Notes under the pieces: model-generated
Told to the model about the DNA's origin: nothing
The model's input: only the letters and a program-made list of their open reading frames with translations
The model's database searches: none
In this document: one piece after another, positions 1-6,571 of the stretch
Layout of the letters: each line of letters begins with the position of its first letter
How positions within the stretch are numbered: the first letter of the stretch is position 1
Program-made: the position numbers and the translations under genes
IMG/VR virus record: IMGVR_UViG_3300009034_000088
Coordinates: 1-43,018 of that record
Direction: 5' to 3' (one strand)
DNA from: a virus
DNA: 43,018 nucleotides

Positions 1-230
1 CCTTTGCAATCCTTGCGGTTAGTATAAAAAACAACTTCATAATTGCGTCCTAAATCATAACAACATTCTTTTGGATTCTCTTGTTCGTCTATTTCAAATG
101 TTCCGCTATTATCAATATAGGGATTTATTATAATATGCGACTGTATTTCTTCACTTGTAGCCCATCTTTCTTTTTCTTTATTCCATACACGGAATTTAAA
201 TCGTGAATTGTCCATTTTTATCTCTCTCAT
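1..230 (-). CDS. YopX-like phage protein, N-terminal part (cut by window edge)
   Basis: The frame is open from an ATG at 230 to the left edge, so only about 76 residues are visible and the C-terminus is missing. A GGAGG ribosome site lies 5 nt before the ATG. The start (MREIK..., then RFKFRVWNKE) and the last visible stretch (YEVVFYTNRKDCKG) resemble the beginning and the 'qyTGLkDknG' segment of YopX-family phage proteins, whose function is not settled. The ATG overlaps the stop of the preceding 54-codon gene (ATGA), so the two are probably translationally coupled. Family assignment rests on motif resemblance only. Confidence 0.6.
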   Translation of the reverse strand, partial: MREIKMDNSRFKFRVWNKEKERWATSEEIQSHIIINPYIDNSGTFEIDEQENPKECCYDLGRNYEVVFYTNRKDCK

Positions 231-391
231 ACTAACCTCCTCCTGTCTCTCTCCCACAGTTCCCGCTTGGCTGTAGAGTTCTCAAGATAGTCTTGCAATA
301 GTCTCTTGAATCTCGTATCTCCTACCTTGACGGGACGCTGTGGCTTGTCATACCTGTATCTCTTTGTGTCATTCTTGATAGGGATATTCAT
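227..391 (-). CDS. Small basic protein of unknown function (54 aa)
   Basis: This short frame starts at an ATG at 391 that overlaps the stop of the upstream gene (ATGA). It ends with a TGA that overlaps the ATG of the YopX-like gene, so it is locked between two coupled genes, which is the main reason to accept it. The product is rich in Lys and Arg (MNIPIKNDTKRYRYDK... ending WERDRRRLV) and probably helical in its second half. I do not recognise a family. Confidence 0.6.
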   Translation of the reverse strand: MNIPIKNDTKRYRYDKPQRPVKVGDTRFKRLLQDYLENSTAKRELWERDRRRLV

Positions 392-720
392 TTTCTCAGG
401 CTTCTAAGAAACCGCCACTCCTTGTCAGCCAATCGCTTGCACTCAGGGCAGCGGACTTTTATTAAGGTAAATTTTGAATGTTTATTATCTTGGTGCTCTC
501 TCCATTCTCGATAAGGAGTATTATTACAAGCCCGTTTTCCCGTTTTTATATATACAATACACCCTTCACACGCCTTGCCAAAATATTCCTCACACAAAGC
601 ACAATTTTCATCTAATCTATCCACTCCTTTCCCATGCCGTATATTATCCCACTTTTCTTCAGACAAATCCCGTGGGTCCTCGCCCCGTCTAAGCCTCCTC
701 AGCATTTCAGACCGTGTCAT
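388..720 (-). CDS. Cys-rich phage protein with two zinc-binding clusters (110 aa)
   Basis: I place the start at the ATG at 720 (MTRSEMLRRL) because it overlaps the stop of the upstream gene as ATGA; the open frame upstream is an out-of-phase extension. The N-terminus reads 'LRRGEDPRDLSEEKW', followed by a cluster CALC-(x)7-CEGC, a further Cys near 'ACNNTPY', and a C-terminal CPEC. The pattern suggests a metal-binding miniprotein. It lies in a run of small coupled genes. Function unknown; zinc binding is inferred from Cys spacing only. Confidence 0.75.
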   Translation of the reverse strand: MTRSEMLRRLRRGEDPRDLSEEKWDNIRHGKGVDRLDENCALCEEYFGKACEGCIVYIKTGKRACNNTPYREWREHQDNKHSKFTLIKVRCPECKRLADKEWRFLRSLRK

Positions 721-941
721 TGGGTGCCTCCCTTTATAGTCTGTTCCATTGCTTCCCACTCCGCTTGCCACTTTTTAGAGGGTTTACCCTTCTTAATCCA
801 CTGGGTATAACCTTTATATTTATACCCTCTCCGTGACCTCCACCCGCACTTGTGGGCAAAGTGGATATAGTCGCCACGGATACCATAGCGAGTGATACAG
901 TTACCTCGCCACTCACAATCTACACACGGCGGTCTATTCAT
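717..941 (-). CDS. Small Cys-rich protein, probable zinc finger (74 aa)
   Basis: The ATG at 941 is preceded by an AGGAGG ribosome site. Cysteines at 'CVDCEWRGNC' and 'HKCGW' in the first third form a likely metal site, and the rest is basic and aromatic with a helical C-terminus (KKWQAEWEAMEQ). The stop overlaps the next start. No recognised family; position in a coupled cluster of Cys-rich genes is the only context. Confidence 0.7.
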   Translation of the reverse strand: MNRPPCVDCEWRGNCITRYGIRGDYIHFAHKCGWRSRRGYKYKGYTQWIKKGKPSKKWQAEWEAMEQTIKGGTQ

Positions 942-955
942 GGTTTCCTCCTGTT

Positions 956-1225
956 TTATGCCTGATTATATAAAGCCGTTGTCTCCAAACAATCTTTACA
1001 AAAATACACTGCTACACAGCAACAGTCATGTAGCCAGAATCCGCCTTTTCCTTCATTATCATGGAGAGAACAGACATTTTTCGTCTTTTTTGGATCTTCT
1101 TCTATCCCCTCGTGAGCCACAAAGCCTATTCTTGCCATGCCTTCACATCTACAACACTTTGTCGTTTCTGGAAATTCTGCTTGCCAAGTACATTCAAGCC
1201 CTTCTTTACCCAATGTAACTTTCAC
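956..1225 (-). CDS. Cys/His-rich zinc-ribbon-like phage protein, GTG start (89 aa)
   Basis: The frame is open up to 1375, but that ATG lies inside the -35 of a promoter at 1347-1375, so it cannot be the start. I choose the GTG at 1225 because a run of six G lies 5 nt upstream and the core of the protein begins there (VKVTLGKEGLECTW). The product has CCRCEG, then ARIGFVAHEG, then a Cys, His and Cys-rich tail (HDCCCVAVYFCKDCLETT). This is a compact zinc-ribbon-like pattern. First gene of the leftmost transcription unit. Function unknown. Confidence 0.75.
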   Translation of the reverse strand: MKVTLGKEGLECTWQAEFPETTKCCRCEGMARIGFVAHEGIEEDPKKTKNVCSLHDNEGKGGFWLHDCCCVAVYFCKDCLETTALYNQA

Positions 1226-1340
1226 TTTATCCCCCCAATCTAACGGGCCCCAAGCCATGCGATGACACAGAGGAGAGATACAACCTCTCGGCCCGGGACC
1301 CTTTTTTTCGACTGTTTGTTTTGGGATTCTGCGCCATCGC
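1226..1340 (-). promoter_or_regulatory. Possible structured 5' leader with interleaved short stems
   Basis: Transcription from the promoter at 1347-1375 should begin near 1340, leaving about 115 nt before the GTG at 1225. On the transcript GCGATG (1340-1335) can pair with CATCGC (1264-1259), and CGGGCC (1295-1290) with GGCCCG (1249-1244). The two pairings interleave, and a GAGAG/CTCTC hairpin (1289-1273) lies between them. The six-base arms are short enough to arise by chance, so this is weaker than the two other leaders described here. Confidence 0.35.
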
Positions 1341-1346
1341 GAATAT

Positions 1347-1375
1347 ATAATACCACAGAAAATCCATTTTGTCAA
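1347..1375 (-). promoter_or_regulatory. Sigma-70-type promoter
   Basis: On the minus strand TTGACA (1375-1370) and TATTAT (1352-1347) are separated by exactly 17 bp, a near-consensus housekeeping promoter. The flank TTTACTTGACAAAATG is identical to the promoter at 41162-41190. It would drive the small Cys-rich genes from 1225 to the left edge. Confidence 0.8.
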
Positions 1376-1721
1376 GTAAAATCTTCGAAAAGTGCGTGAA
1401 AAATGATTGAAATTTCAGGGGATTGGTAAATAACCTATAGGGAGGGTATGCGAAATTCTGTCGAATTTTTCTTGAAATTTTATTTGGCTATCCGAGAGGG
1501 GGCCCATTTTTGGGATTTGCGAGAAGTTAAGTCGTTAGAATTAGGGGGTTAGACAAATCGGAAGCGATACAACGGCTCTGACGGGCTGAAAATGAGTTTT
1601 AGGGAATATGCTATGCCAAAAAGGGATAACGGCGAGATTTCTGGGGGTTTTGTTCTTTATATCGGGCAATTTGGGGAAGGGGGCAGGGTGATGTTTGGGG
1701 ATTTTTTCCTGAATTCTCATA
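1376..1721. other. Intergenic region with G-rich tract and small palindromes
   Basis: I find no convincing gene in these 346 bases between the amidase and the next promoter. The plus strand carries four G-runs at 1673-1700 (GGGG, GGGGG, GGG, GGGG with loops of 2, 2 and 8), a possible G-quadruplex in the template strand just beyond the amidase stop. Other items are AAATTC-TGTC-GAATTT near 1453 and GAAATTTC near 1409. No hairpin followed by a U-run ends the late operon here. Confidence 0.5.
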
Positions 1722-2216
1722 TTACAGATAACTCCTCAGTTTGTCCATGCTGAAGAACTTCCCCGGACAGAGGGTATCACCAAACTTGTTGTGTGGCTGG
1801 ACGGCAGATGCGTCAAGTTTGAATATCTCCAAAAGGGGAACTATCACCCTGCGTGCCATGATTTTCAATGCCTCCTCTGGGGGTGAAACCTCTTCATAGT
1901 TTCCTATCAGGCATATCCCTATGCTGTTATGATTCTGACCTAAGCAGTGAGCTCCCCGCAGATGCAGGGGCCTGCCGACTACCGCCTCCAGGGCATCATG
2001 GATTTCCTCAACAAGATAGTGATAGCCAACATCTGCCCATCCACGCTCAACCGTGTGTATCTCCCTGATTTTCTGAGCGTCAGACAGAGAGCTGTCCTCG
2101 CAGGCGGAATGGTGAATTATAATCCACCGCACCACCTTGATTTTTGGGATTTCTATCGTGTTATTCTCAGGCATTGTCCTGTTCAGAAATCTCTTTCTGA
2201 AGAACCAGTAGAGCAT
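1722..2216 (-). CDS. N-acetylmuramoyl-L-alanine amidase (endolysin, Amidase_2/PGRP fold)
   Basis: The enzyme should cleave the amide bond between muramic acid and the peptide stem of peptidoglycan, acting as the endolysin. Visible family marks: a beta strand ending in IIIHHSA (zinc ligand His35 or His36), GYHYLV with catalytic Tyr65, SIGICLIGNY, then QPHNKF (His142) and TLCPGK (Cys150) as the remaining zinc ligands. At 164 aa it is a single-domain, T7-lysozyme-sized amidase with no separate wall-binding domain. The ATG at 2216 overlaps the stop of the upstream gene; an alternative ATG at 2174 (MPENN) has a slightly better ribosome site. It ends the late operon, next to membrane genes typical of a lysis cassette. 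Confidence 0.92.
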   Translation of the reverse strand: MLYWFFRKRFLNRTMPENNTIEIPKIKVVRWIIIHHSACEDSSLSDAQKIREIHTVERGWADVGYHYLVEEIHDALEAVVGRPLHLRGAHCLGQNHNSIGICLIGNYEEVSPPEEALKIMARRVIVPLLEIFKLDASAVQPHNKFGDTLCPGKFFSMDKLRSYL

Positions 2217-2884
2217 CAGAAGAATGGACCGAACTCGATGCCTACCTTCCCGGTGAACGGATTGTACCCTATGCCTATCGCAGAATTGCTCAATAGGGGC
2301 AGTCTGTCAAGCCTGTAGTTCATCCCGATCGGGGTAAACTCATAGCCATCAGGCGTGTAGTAGCCTCCTATATAGCCCCCGAAACGGTTCCAGTACCAAA
2401 CACGAAAGGCAATCCCCGCTTTCCATGTGATGTCATGGAGTCCGAAAGAGCCCCCGAAAGACGCTTGCGGACGCAAGCAAAAGCCCTTGTTCCTTATCTC
2501 TATCTCAATTTTCCCGCTGTCATCCACTGATATTTCCGCACCTCCCTCTTCTGGTATATGCTTCGTAACCCAAGTGGTGCAAAGCACGGGCACGCTGTCC
2601 TTCAGGTATATGGGATAGGGGATCGTCTTGTCCTTTCTCTTGAGCAGTTCAACATATATGCACTCAAGCTTGTCCTTTTCGAGCTTGAATCTCATCTTCT
2701 CGTTCTTCTCAAGCTTTATGCTGTGTTCCGATTCGCTCAGCTTGCCATGAAGGTCTGACACCTCGCTCCTGAGCCTATCGACCTCGCAGCCACGGATAAG
2801 CATAATAAGCACCACGATTATAACGGCAATGGCTATTATTATGCCGGCCGAGGTCTTAAGTACACAAAATATGCCTTTCAACAT
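2216..2884 (-). CDS. Membrane-anchored coiled-coil protein with beta-rich C-terminus; spanin candidate
   Basis: I use the ATG at 2884 because a GGGGGCG ribosome site precedes it; the frame is open 8 codons further. The 222-aa product has one N-terminal membrane helix (about residues 8-32), a charged heptad-like coiled coil (about 35-85), and a C-terminal half made of alternating aromatic and glycine-rich strands that ends in FGPFF. One membrane anchor followed by a periplasm-length coiled coil is the layout of lysis spanins, and the gene sits next to the endolysin. The beta-rich tail is unusual for a spanin and could be a small beta-barrel-like or surface domain. Role is inferred from layout and position. 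Confidence 0.6.
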   Translation of the reverse strand: MLKGIFCVLKTSAGIIIAIAVIIVVLIMLIRGCEVDRLRSEVSDLHGKLSESEHSIKLEKNEKMRFKLEKDKLECIYVELLKRKDKTIPYPIYLKDSVPVLCTTWVTKHIPEEGGAEISVDDSGKIEIEIRNKGFCLRPQASFGGSFGLHDITWKAGIAFRVWYWNRFGGYIGGYYTPDGYEFTPIGMNYRLDRLPLLSNSAIGIGYNPFTGKVGIEFGPFF

Positions 2885-2885
2885 T

Positions 2886-3083
2886 TTACGCCCCCTTCTT
2901 TGACCCAAAATAAAAGCCTATCACGCCGCCGATTATTGGAGAAAACACGAGTCCTATTGCCTTGAGGAGTTCCACATCCTTAACAATGAGAACTGTCCAG
3001 CTACACAGGAGAACAAAGCCTCCCACAAGAGTCGTTGCAAGCAACGCCCTGACCCCAAAGTCTTTCCTCAATTTTGATTCCAT
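2886..3083 (-). CDS. Two-helix membrane protein; holin candidate (65 aa)
   Basis: The start is the ATG at 3083, eight bases after GGGAGG; the upstream GTG at 3092 overlaps that ribosome site. Two hydrophobic helices (about residues 12-34 and 40-58) are joined by a short charged turn, and the C-terminus ends GFYFGSKKGA. Size, topology and position beside the spanin-like and amidase genes fit a class II holin, but two-helix phage membrane proteins of this type exist with other roles. No sequence family is recognised with certainty. Confidence 0.6.
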   Translation of the reverse strand: MESKLRKDFGVRALLATTLVGGFVLLCSWTVLIVKDVELLKAIGLVFSPIIGGVIGFYFGSKKGA

Positions 3084-3102
3084 TATTTTCACCTCCCTTC
3101 TA

Positions 3103-3327
3103 TTATGGTCCGCCGATTCCTATCTGCGTGCTGTCTACCTCATAGCCCTTGAATCCTGGCCATCGTGCGGATATTATCTCCTTGGAGAATTGCTCCTGCT
3201 TTTCGACTATTTGCCTAAGCAAGGTTATGTTATTGGTTATTTTGTCCATGCAGGTCACCACTTCCCAGACTATAATAAGATTCATAAGCAGAGAAAATGC
3301 CAAGACTATGGCGATAAATACCTTCAG
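3103..3327 (-). CDS. Small single-pass membrane protein, probably with a non-ATG start
   Basis: The frame contains one N-terminal membrane helix (KVFIAIVLAFSLLMNLIIVW) and an amphipathic charged tail ending in IGIGGP. There is no good ATG. A CTG at 3327 lies 4 nt after AGGTGG and gives the complete membrane helix; a TTG at 3303 would cut the helix in half and has no ribosome site. I therefore favour the CTG. It belongs to the row of small membrane genes ahead of the amidase. Function unknown. Confidence 0.5.
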   Translation of the reverse strand: MKVFIAIVLAFSLLMNLIIVWEVVTCMDKITNNITLLRQIVEKQEQFSKEIISARWPGFKGYEVDSTQIGIGGP

Positions 3328-3335
3328 ATAACCAC

Positions 3336-3689
3336 CTATCTATTGTTAAGCAAATTCTCAATCGTGGTGAGTTTCGTCTGGGTTCTCTCATAGTGCCGGA
3401 CCTGCCTGATATTGAGGGTATCTATCTTTTCCTCAAACTTATTCTGCCTCTGCTCAATCTCTGGCACTTTGATACTTAAGATCTCTATCTTTGCCTCTGC
3501 TGTGTCCACTCTTGCCACCACAATAGGGACTTCATTAGCCATATCGAATGCTTTCTTAGCACTCCAGGCATATTTAAAGAGAGCAACAGCTACAAGACTT
3601 CCAACCCATAGTATAGTAATTACAGTCAAAGCGGTATTCAAGGCAGAACGTTTAACCTCATAACATCCATTATCTTTCTTTTTCAGCAT
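3336..3689 (-). CDS. Membrane-anchored coiled-coil protein (117 aa)
   Basis: GGAGGGAGA directly precedes the ATG at 3689. A basic N-terminus (MLKKKDNG) is followed by one membrane helix (about residues 17-40) and a long coiled coil (about 55-117) rich in Glu, Lys, Ile and Val. The layout recalls hemolysin-XhlA-like or inner-membrane spanin proteins of lysis cassettes, although XhlA usually has its helix at the C-terminus. The first 20 bases overlap the end of a 31-codon membrane gene. Function inferred from layout only. Confidence 0.65.
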   Translation of the reverse strand: MLKKKDNGCYEVKRSALNTALTVITILWVGSLVAVALFKYAWSAKKAFDMANEVPIVVARVDTAEAKIEILSIKVPEIEQRQNKFEEKIDTLNIRQVRHYERTQTKLTTIENLLNNR

Positions 3690-3765
3690 TCTCCCTCCAT
3701 GGATAGATTATCAACGCAAGGACAACAAAACCAACAATAATCGCACACAGTATCCTTTCATACAT
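3670..3765 (-). CDS. Very small membrane peptide (31 aa)
   Basis: An ATG at 3765, preceded by GCGGAA, opens a 31-codon frame for MYERILCAIIVGFV... , which is almost entirely one membrane helix ending in a charged tail (PWRENAEKER). It overlaps the start of the next gene and carries that gene's ribosome site in its coding sequence, so the two may be coupled. Size and position in the lysis region are compatible with a small holin-like or regulatory peptide. Without homologues it remains a candidate. Confidence 0.5.
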   Translation of the reverse strand: MYERILCAIIVGFVVLALIIYPWRENAEKER

Positions 3766-3778
3766 TTCCGCTTAATCT

Positions 3779-3806
3779 ACCCCCCTTTCTGTGCATCTGA
3801 GGGGGT
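3779..3806. repeat. Inverted repeat between small lysis-region genes
   Basis: ACCCCCCT (3779-3786) and AGGGGGT (3800-3806) form a GC-only hairpin with a 13-base loop, after the stop of the signal-peptide gene at 3810. On the minus strand no U-run follows, so it is not a canonical terminator. It may slow decay or reduce read-through. Confidence 0.4.
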
Positions 3807-3809
3807 ATT

Positions 3810-4109
3810 TTACTGATGGGGCATACTCAAAAGTATAGCCATTGTCGAATCCCACAAGGCATAGTATTTCACCTTGATGGTATCTTCCTGCCCATCAGGG
3901 ACTGGCATTGTATACCCATTTTTAGTAATGTACTCCCCATCCGATTCAAGAATTTCATCCATCAACTCTGCAGCCTTATACATATCCCCTACCAAGTCCC
4001 CTAATTTAGTACAGGCAGTCATTATTTGCCCGCAGGTCTCTTGATTCACAGGAGAAGCGTATATTGCCAGAAACACTAAACCAAAAAGAATCAATGTTGA
4101 CTTTTTCAT
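3810..4109 (-). CDS. Small secreted protein of unknown function (99 aa)
   Basis: The open frame extends upstream to 4220 but overlaps the preceding gene; the ATG at 4109 has GGGGGAAA four bases upstream and starts a clear Sec signal peptide (MKKSTLILFGLVFLAIYASP). The mature part has a Cys pair (ETCGQIMTAC), a helical stretch, and a segment GYTMPVPDGQEDTIK. It is one of two genes in the late operon with an export signal, the other being the YadA-like protein at 4693-6564. No family recognised. Confidence 0.65.
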   Translation of the reverse strand: MKKSTLILFGLVFLAIYASPVNQETCGQIMTACTKLGDLVGDMYKAAELMDEILESDGEYITKNGYTMPVPDGQEDTIKVKYYALWDSTMAILLSMPHQ

Positions 4110-4117
4110 ATTTCCCC

Positions 4118-4444
4118 CTATGGAATTGCCGAACCGATTAAGCATCCAGCAATCATTCCTATATGGTTCACTATCAAATCCTTGATTGACCAGCACCAAG
4201 ACTTGCCGTCCCCGTCCCAACCAAACAGTTTAGACAGCCAATTATTCTTTAACCACCTGTCCCAATGGTCTGTCATCTCCCAAGCCTCTATCATTGCCCC
4301 AACTATCTCAGATATGATAACGGCTATCAGTATGCCATAGAAATAACTGAGAATGCCAGCAAGCAATAGATGGAGGCAGAAGTGCTCCAATTTATCAAGA
4401 CCGAACCAGTCGTCTTTACCCGATTCATTCCAGCAGAATTTCAT
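4118..4444 (-). CDS. YfiM/VanZ-like small membrane protein (108 aa)
   Basis: The sequence has the DKxxHF motif (GLDKLEHFCLHLLLAG), a membrane helix with GILIAVIISEIVG, an acidic EAWEM segment, and the closing motif SIKDLIVNHIGMIAG. This order matches YfiM/DUF2279 and related VanZ-like membrane proteins found in many phages near lysis genes; their function is not established. There are two to three membrane segments. The assignment is by motif memory. Confidence 0.6.
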   Translation of the reverse strand: MKFCWNESGKDDWFGLDKLEHFCLHLLLAGILSYFYGILIAVIISEIVGAMIEAWEMTDHWDRWLKNNWLSKLFGWDGDGKSWCWSIKDLIVNHIGMIAGCLIGSAIP

Positions 4445-4445
4445 G

Positions 4446-4691
4446 TCACTCCAATTCAGATACCAAAACAGATGTCAGCACATTGAAAATCCCGTTGGCA
4501 GCTATTTTGATATAAAAAACCTTCGTTCCGTCCATCGACAATATCCTGATGCAGTCTTCTATCTCGTCGGTAATCTCCCTGCTGCGGAATGTCGAATGGC
4601 CCTCTGGGCAGGTGCTTGGCTGCTCCTGCTCCCACCTCACATACGTCTGATTGCAAGTGCTACAATTGTCAACAAATCTCATAATCTTCAT
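4446..4691 (-). CDS. Small Cys-containing protein of unknown function (81 aa)
   Basis: This gene fits tightly between the YadA-like gene (stop 4693) and the YfiM-like gene. Cysteines at 'CSTC' and 'TCPEGH' in the first 32 residues form a plausible zinc knuckle. The second half is predicted strand-rich (KVFYIKIAANGIFNVLTSVLV). It may be a tail-fibre accessory or simply a small late gene; nothing in the sequence decides. Confidence 0.55.
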   Translation of the reverse strand: MKIMRFVDNCSTCNQTYVRWEQEQPSTCPEGHSTFRSREITDEIEDCIRILSMDGTKVFYIKIAANGIFNVLTSVLVSELE

Positions 4692-4692
4692 G

Positions 4693-6564
4693 TCAATCCT
4701 CCTCCCTGTAGAATATCTTCACCCTGCCAATCTCCACCGTATCTCCCGATGAGTTGGCCGTGAACTGCGCCTCCCACGAAAAGACATCCCCTGCGTTGAA
4801 GTTGCTCAGGCTTGTGAGTGTTGTCTCAGCCCATGTCGTAGACGCAAGCCCCCAAGCCGAATCCTGCGTGACGCATATCCTCGTTATTCTCCAGTTTGCT
4901 GCAGCACCGAATCCCGATGCTCTATACCGTATTTTTGCCGAATCTACCGAGATGACATCCAAGGGTATTTGCCACTGCCCCCGAGTGCCTGTGATCGTGT
5001 AGTTTCCTATCACCCGATAGTATGTCTCGCAGATTGTTGTGTTGTATTGTGTGCTCATTATTGCTTGTGTCAAGTCCCATCTTGGGAAGTCAGCCCATAC
5101 CTGATTTATCGTATCGGGCCCGTTGCTGGGTGCGTACCCCGCCGTGTCGGCATATCCGGCAGAATCCGCATATTCCGCCGAATCCGCAACGAAGGGGCTG
5201 TCAACCACCAATTCCTCTATCCTCGTCTTAGGCAGCACGGACGAATCCAAAGCGACATGGAAGCAGTGGGGCTTTCGTGATGTGTCGGAAACCTCGTCGC
5301 CGATTAGAATACAATAAGGCACCGAATCCACAACGCCTGTGCCGATACACGCAGAGCCTGTGTCAGAACTACTGCCAAGAACTTCTGCCTTATAACCCAA
5401 TGCGGTAGCCCATCTTGCCTGTACTATAATATCTTGATTCCAACCTCCAGAATAGTATCCGCTGATTGTATTGCCATATCCCCATCCGCCTGAATAATAT
5501 CCACTGATTGTGTTTTGAATACCCCATCCGCCTGATCTTTGTCCGCTGATTGTATTTTCATATCCCCAACCTCCAGAATGTTGTCCGCTGATCGTATTAT
5601 TATATCCCCATCCGCCAGTAGCAAGTCCGCTTATAGTATTTCCATTGCCCCAACCACCAGATTGGTTCGCACTAATTGTATTATAGATTCCCCAACCGCC
5701 TGTATAATCTCCGCTGAATACATTATTTATGCCCCAACCACCCGAATAGTCTCCGCTTGCCGTGTCATTATCTCCAGCGACCCAAGCGAATGTGCCCGTA
5801 GCCACATTTGAGGACACATCGCCGAATACGATATGCCTCGACAAGGCGGTGAACAGGCTCTCTGCCTCCACGGCAAGGGAATCGGATATTATCCTTATAA
5901 CCGAACATCCTATTATGCTGTCGAGATATGCATTAACACAGTTTCCCGCCCAGCCCACTTGGTCTGATACAACTTTTGATGTATCGGAATAAATCGAATG
6001 AGCAACAGAGCATTCTGAAACAGCGGAACATGGGACGGAATACGCAAAATCGGCGGTGTCCACCGGCCCGCATATAGCTCTCGCGTTGATCCATTCGTAT
6101 TTGCTTAGGCTGTCGCCTGTATTCGGGTTTCCCCCGAGCCCGACATCGGAAGCATAGGCGTGGACGCAGACCGAATCCGATGAGTCAGCTGCCGCCCCGA
6201 GGATGGTCACGCGGAGCACCTCCTGCCAGTTCGTGGAATCCGCCCATATCCCCCCGCTGGAGGTATGAATGATTGTATCCGTTATGGTGTCGTTGGTGCA
6301 TAGCGCACCGTACAGCTGGAAGGTGCAGGCGTCGGCTATGCCTATCGTGATCGTGTACAGTCTGTAGCAAATGGTGTCGCCCCTCACCGTGTACCGAAGC
6401 GTGTCGTAGTGCGGCAAAGTGTCAACCGCGGCCAGAACATTGGTCGTGTCCAAGACCATTCTTGCATCCGGGCACGTGCTTCGGTGATCCTCCTGATAAT
6501 GGACGAAATACGGCTGCCCATACGCTATCCAAGGTACGGCAAGCAACCAGAGAAGCTTTTTCAT
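4693..6564 (-). CDS. Secreted YadA-like repeat protein; candidate tail fibre or surface adhesin
   Basis: The 623-aa product starts with a Sec-type signal peptide (MKKLLWLLAVPWIAYGQ), unusual for a virion protein. The first 250 residues are strand- and Asp/Thr-rich with several Cys. Residues about 270-376 hold seven copies of a 14-residue repeat (SGGWGxxNTISGxx), the unit length of the YadA/Hep_Hag left-handed beta-roll head. A segment GWNQDIIVQARWATALGYKA follows, then VADSAEYADSAGYAD-type linker repeats, and a beta-rich C-terminal domain. Position after the tail hub genes fits receptor binding; the signal peptide fits export and display on the host. Both are inferences. Confidence 0.7.
   Translation of the reverse strand: MKKLLWLLAVPWIAYGQPYFVHYQEDHRSTCPDARMVLDTTNVLAAVDTLPHYDTLRYTVRGDTICYRLYTITIGIADACTFQLYGALCTNDTITDTIIHTSSGGIWADSTNWQEVLRVTILGAAADSSDSVCVHAYASDVGLGGNPNTGDSLSKYEWINARAICGPVDTADFAYSVPCSAVSECSVAHSIYSDTSKVVSDQVGWAGNCVNAYLDSIIGCSVIRIISDSLAVEAESLFTALSRHIVFGDVSSNVATGTFAWVAGDNDTASGDYSGGWGINNVFSGDYTGGWGIYNTISANQSGGWGNGNTISGLATGGWGYNNTISGQHSGGWGYENTISGQRSGGWGIQNTISGYYSGGWGYGNTISGYYSGGWNQDIIVQARWATALGYKAEVLGSSSDTGSACIGTGVVDSVPYCILIGDEVSDTSRKPHCFHVALDSSVLPKTRIEELVVDSPFVADSAEYADSAGYADTAGYAPSNGPDTINQVWADFPRWDLTQAIMSTQYNTTICETYYRVIGNYTITGTRGQWQIPLDVISVDSAKIRYRASGFGAAANWRITRICVTQDSAWGLASTTWAETTLTSLSNFNAGDVFSWEAQFTANSSGDTVEIGRVKIFYREED
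5437..5760 (-). repeat. 42-bp coding repeats for the beta-roll
   Basis: Seven full units plus a partial one encode SGGWGxxNTISGxx. The units have diverged mainly at the two codons after GGWG and the last two codons. They are direct repeats in coding phase with no spacers, so copy number could change by recombination without a frameshift. Confidence 0.85.
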
Positions 6565-6571
6565 GTCAACC

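Noticed and set aside
1240-1320. GC-rich region with GGGCCCGTTAG resembling a tRNA start
   Set aside because: No cloverleaf, anticodon arm or T-arm can be drawn; the pairs fit a leader instead.
3779-3810. Plus-strand terminator (hairpin followed by ATTTT)
   Set aside because: No gene on the plus strand leads into it, so it is listed only as an inverted repeat.
5437-5760. Regular 42-bp repeats that could suggest a CRISPR array
   Set aside because: There are no spacers, the unit is a multiple of three, and all copies stay in frame encoding a beta-roll motif.
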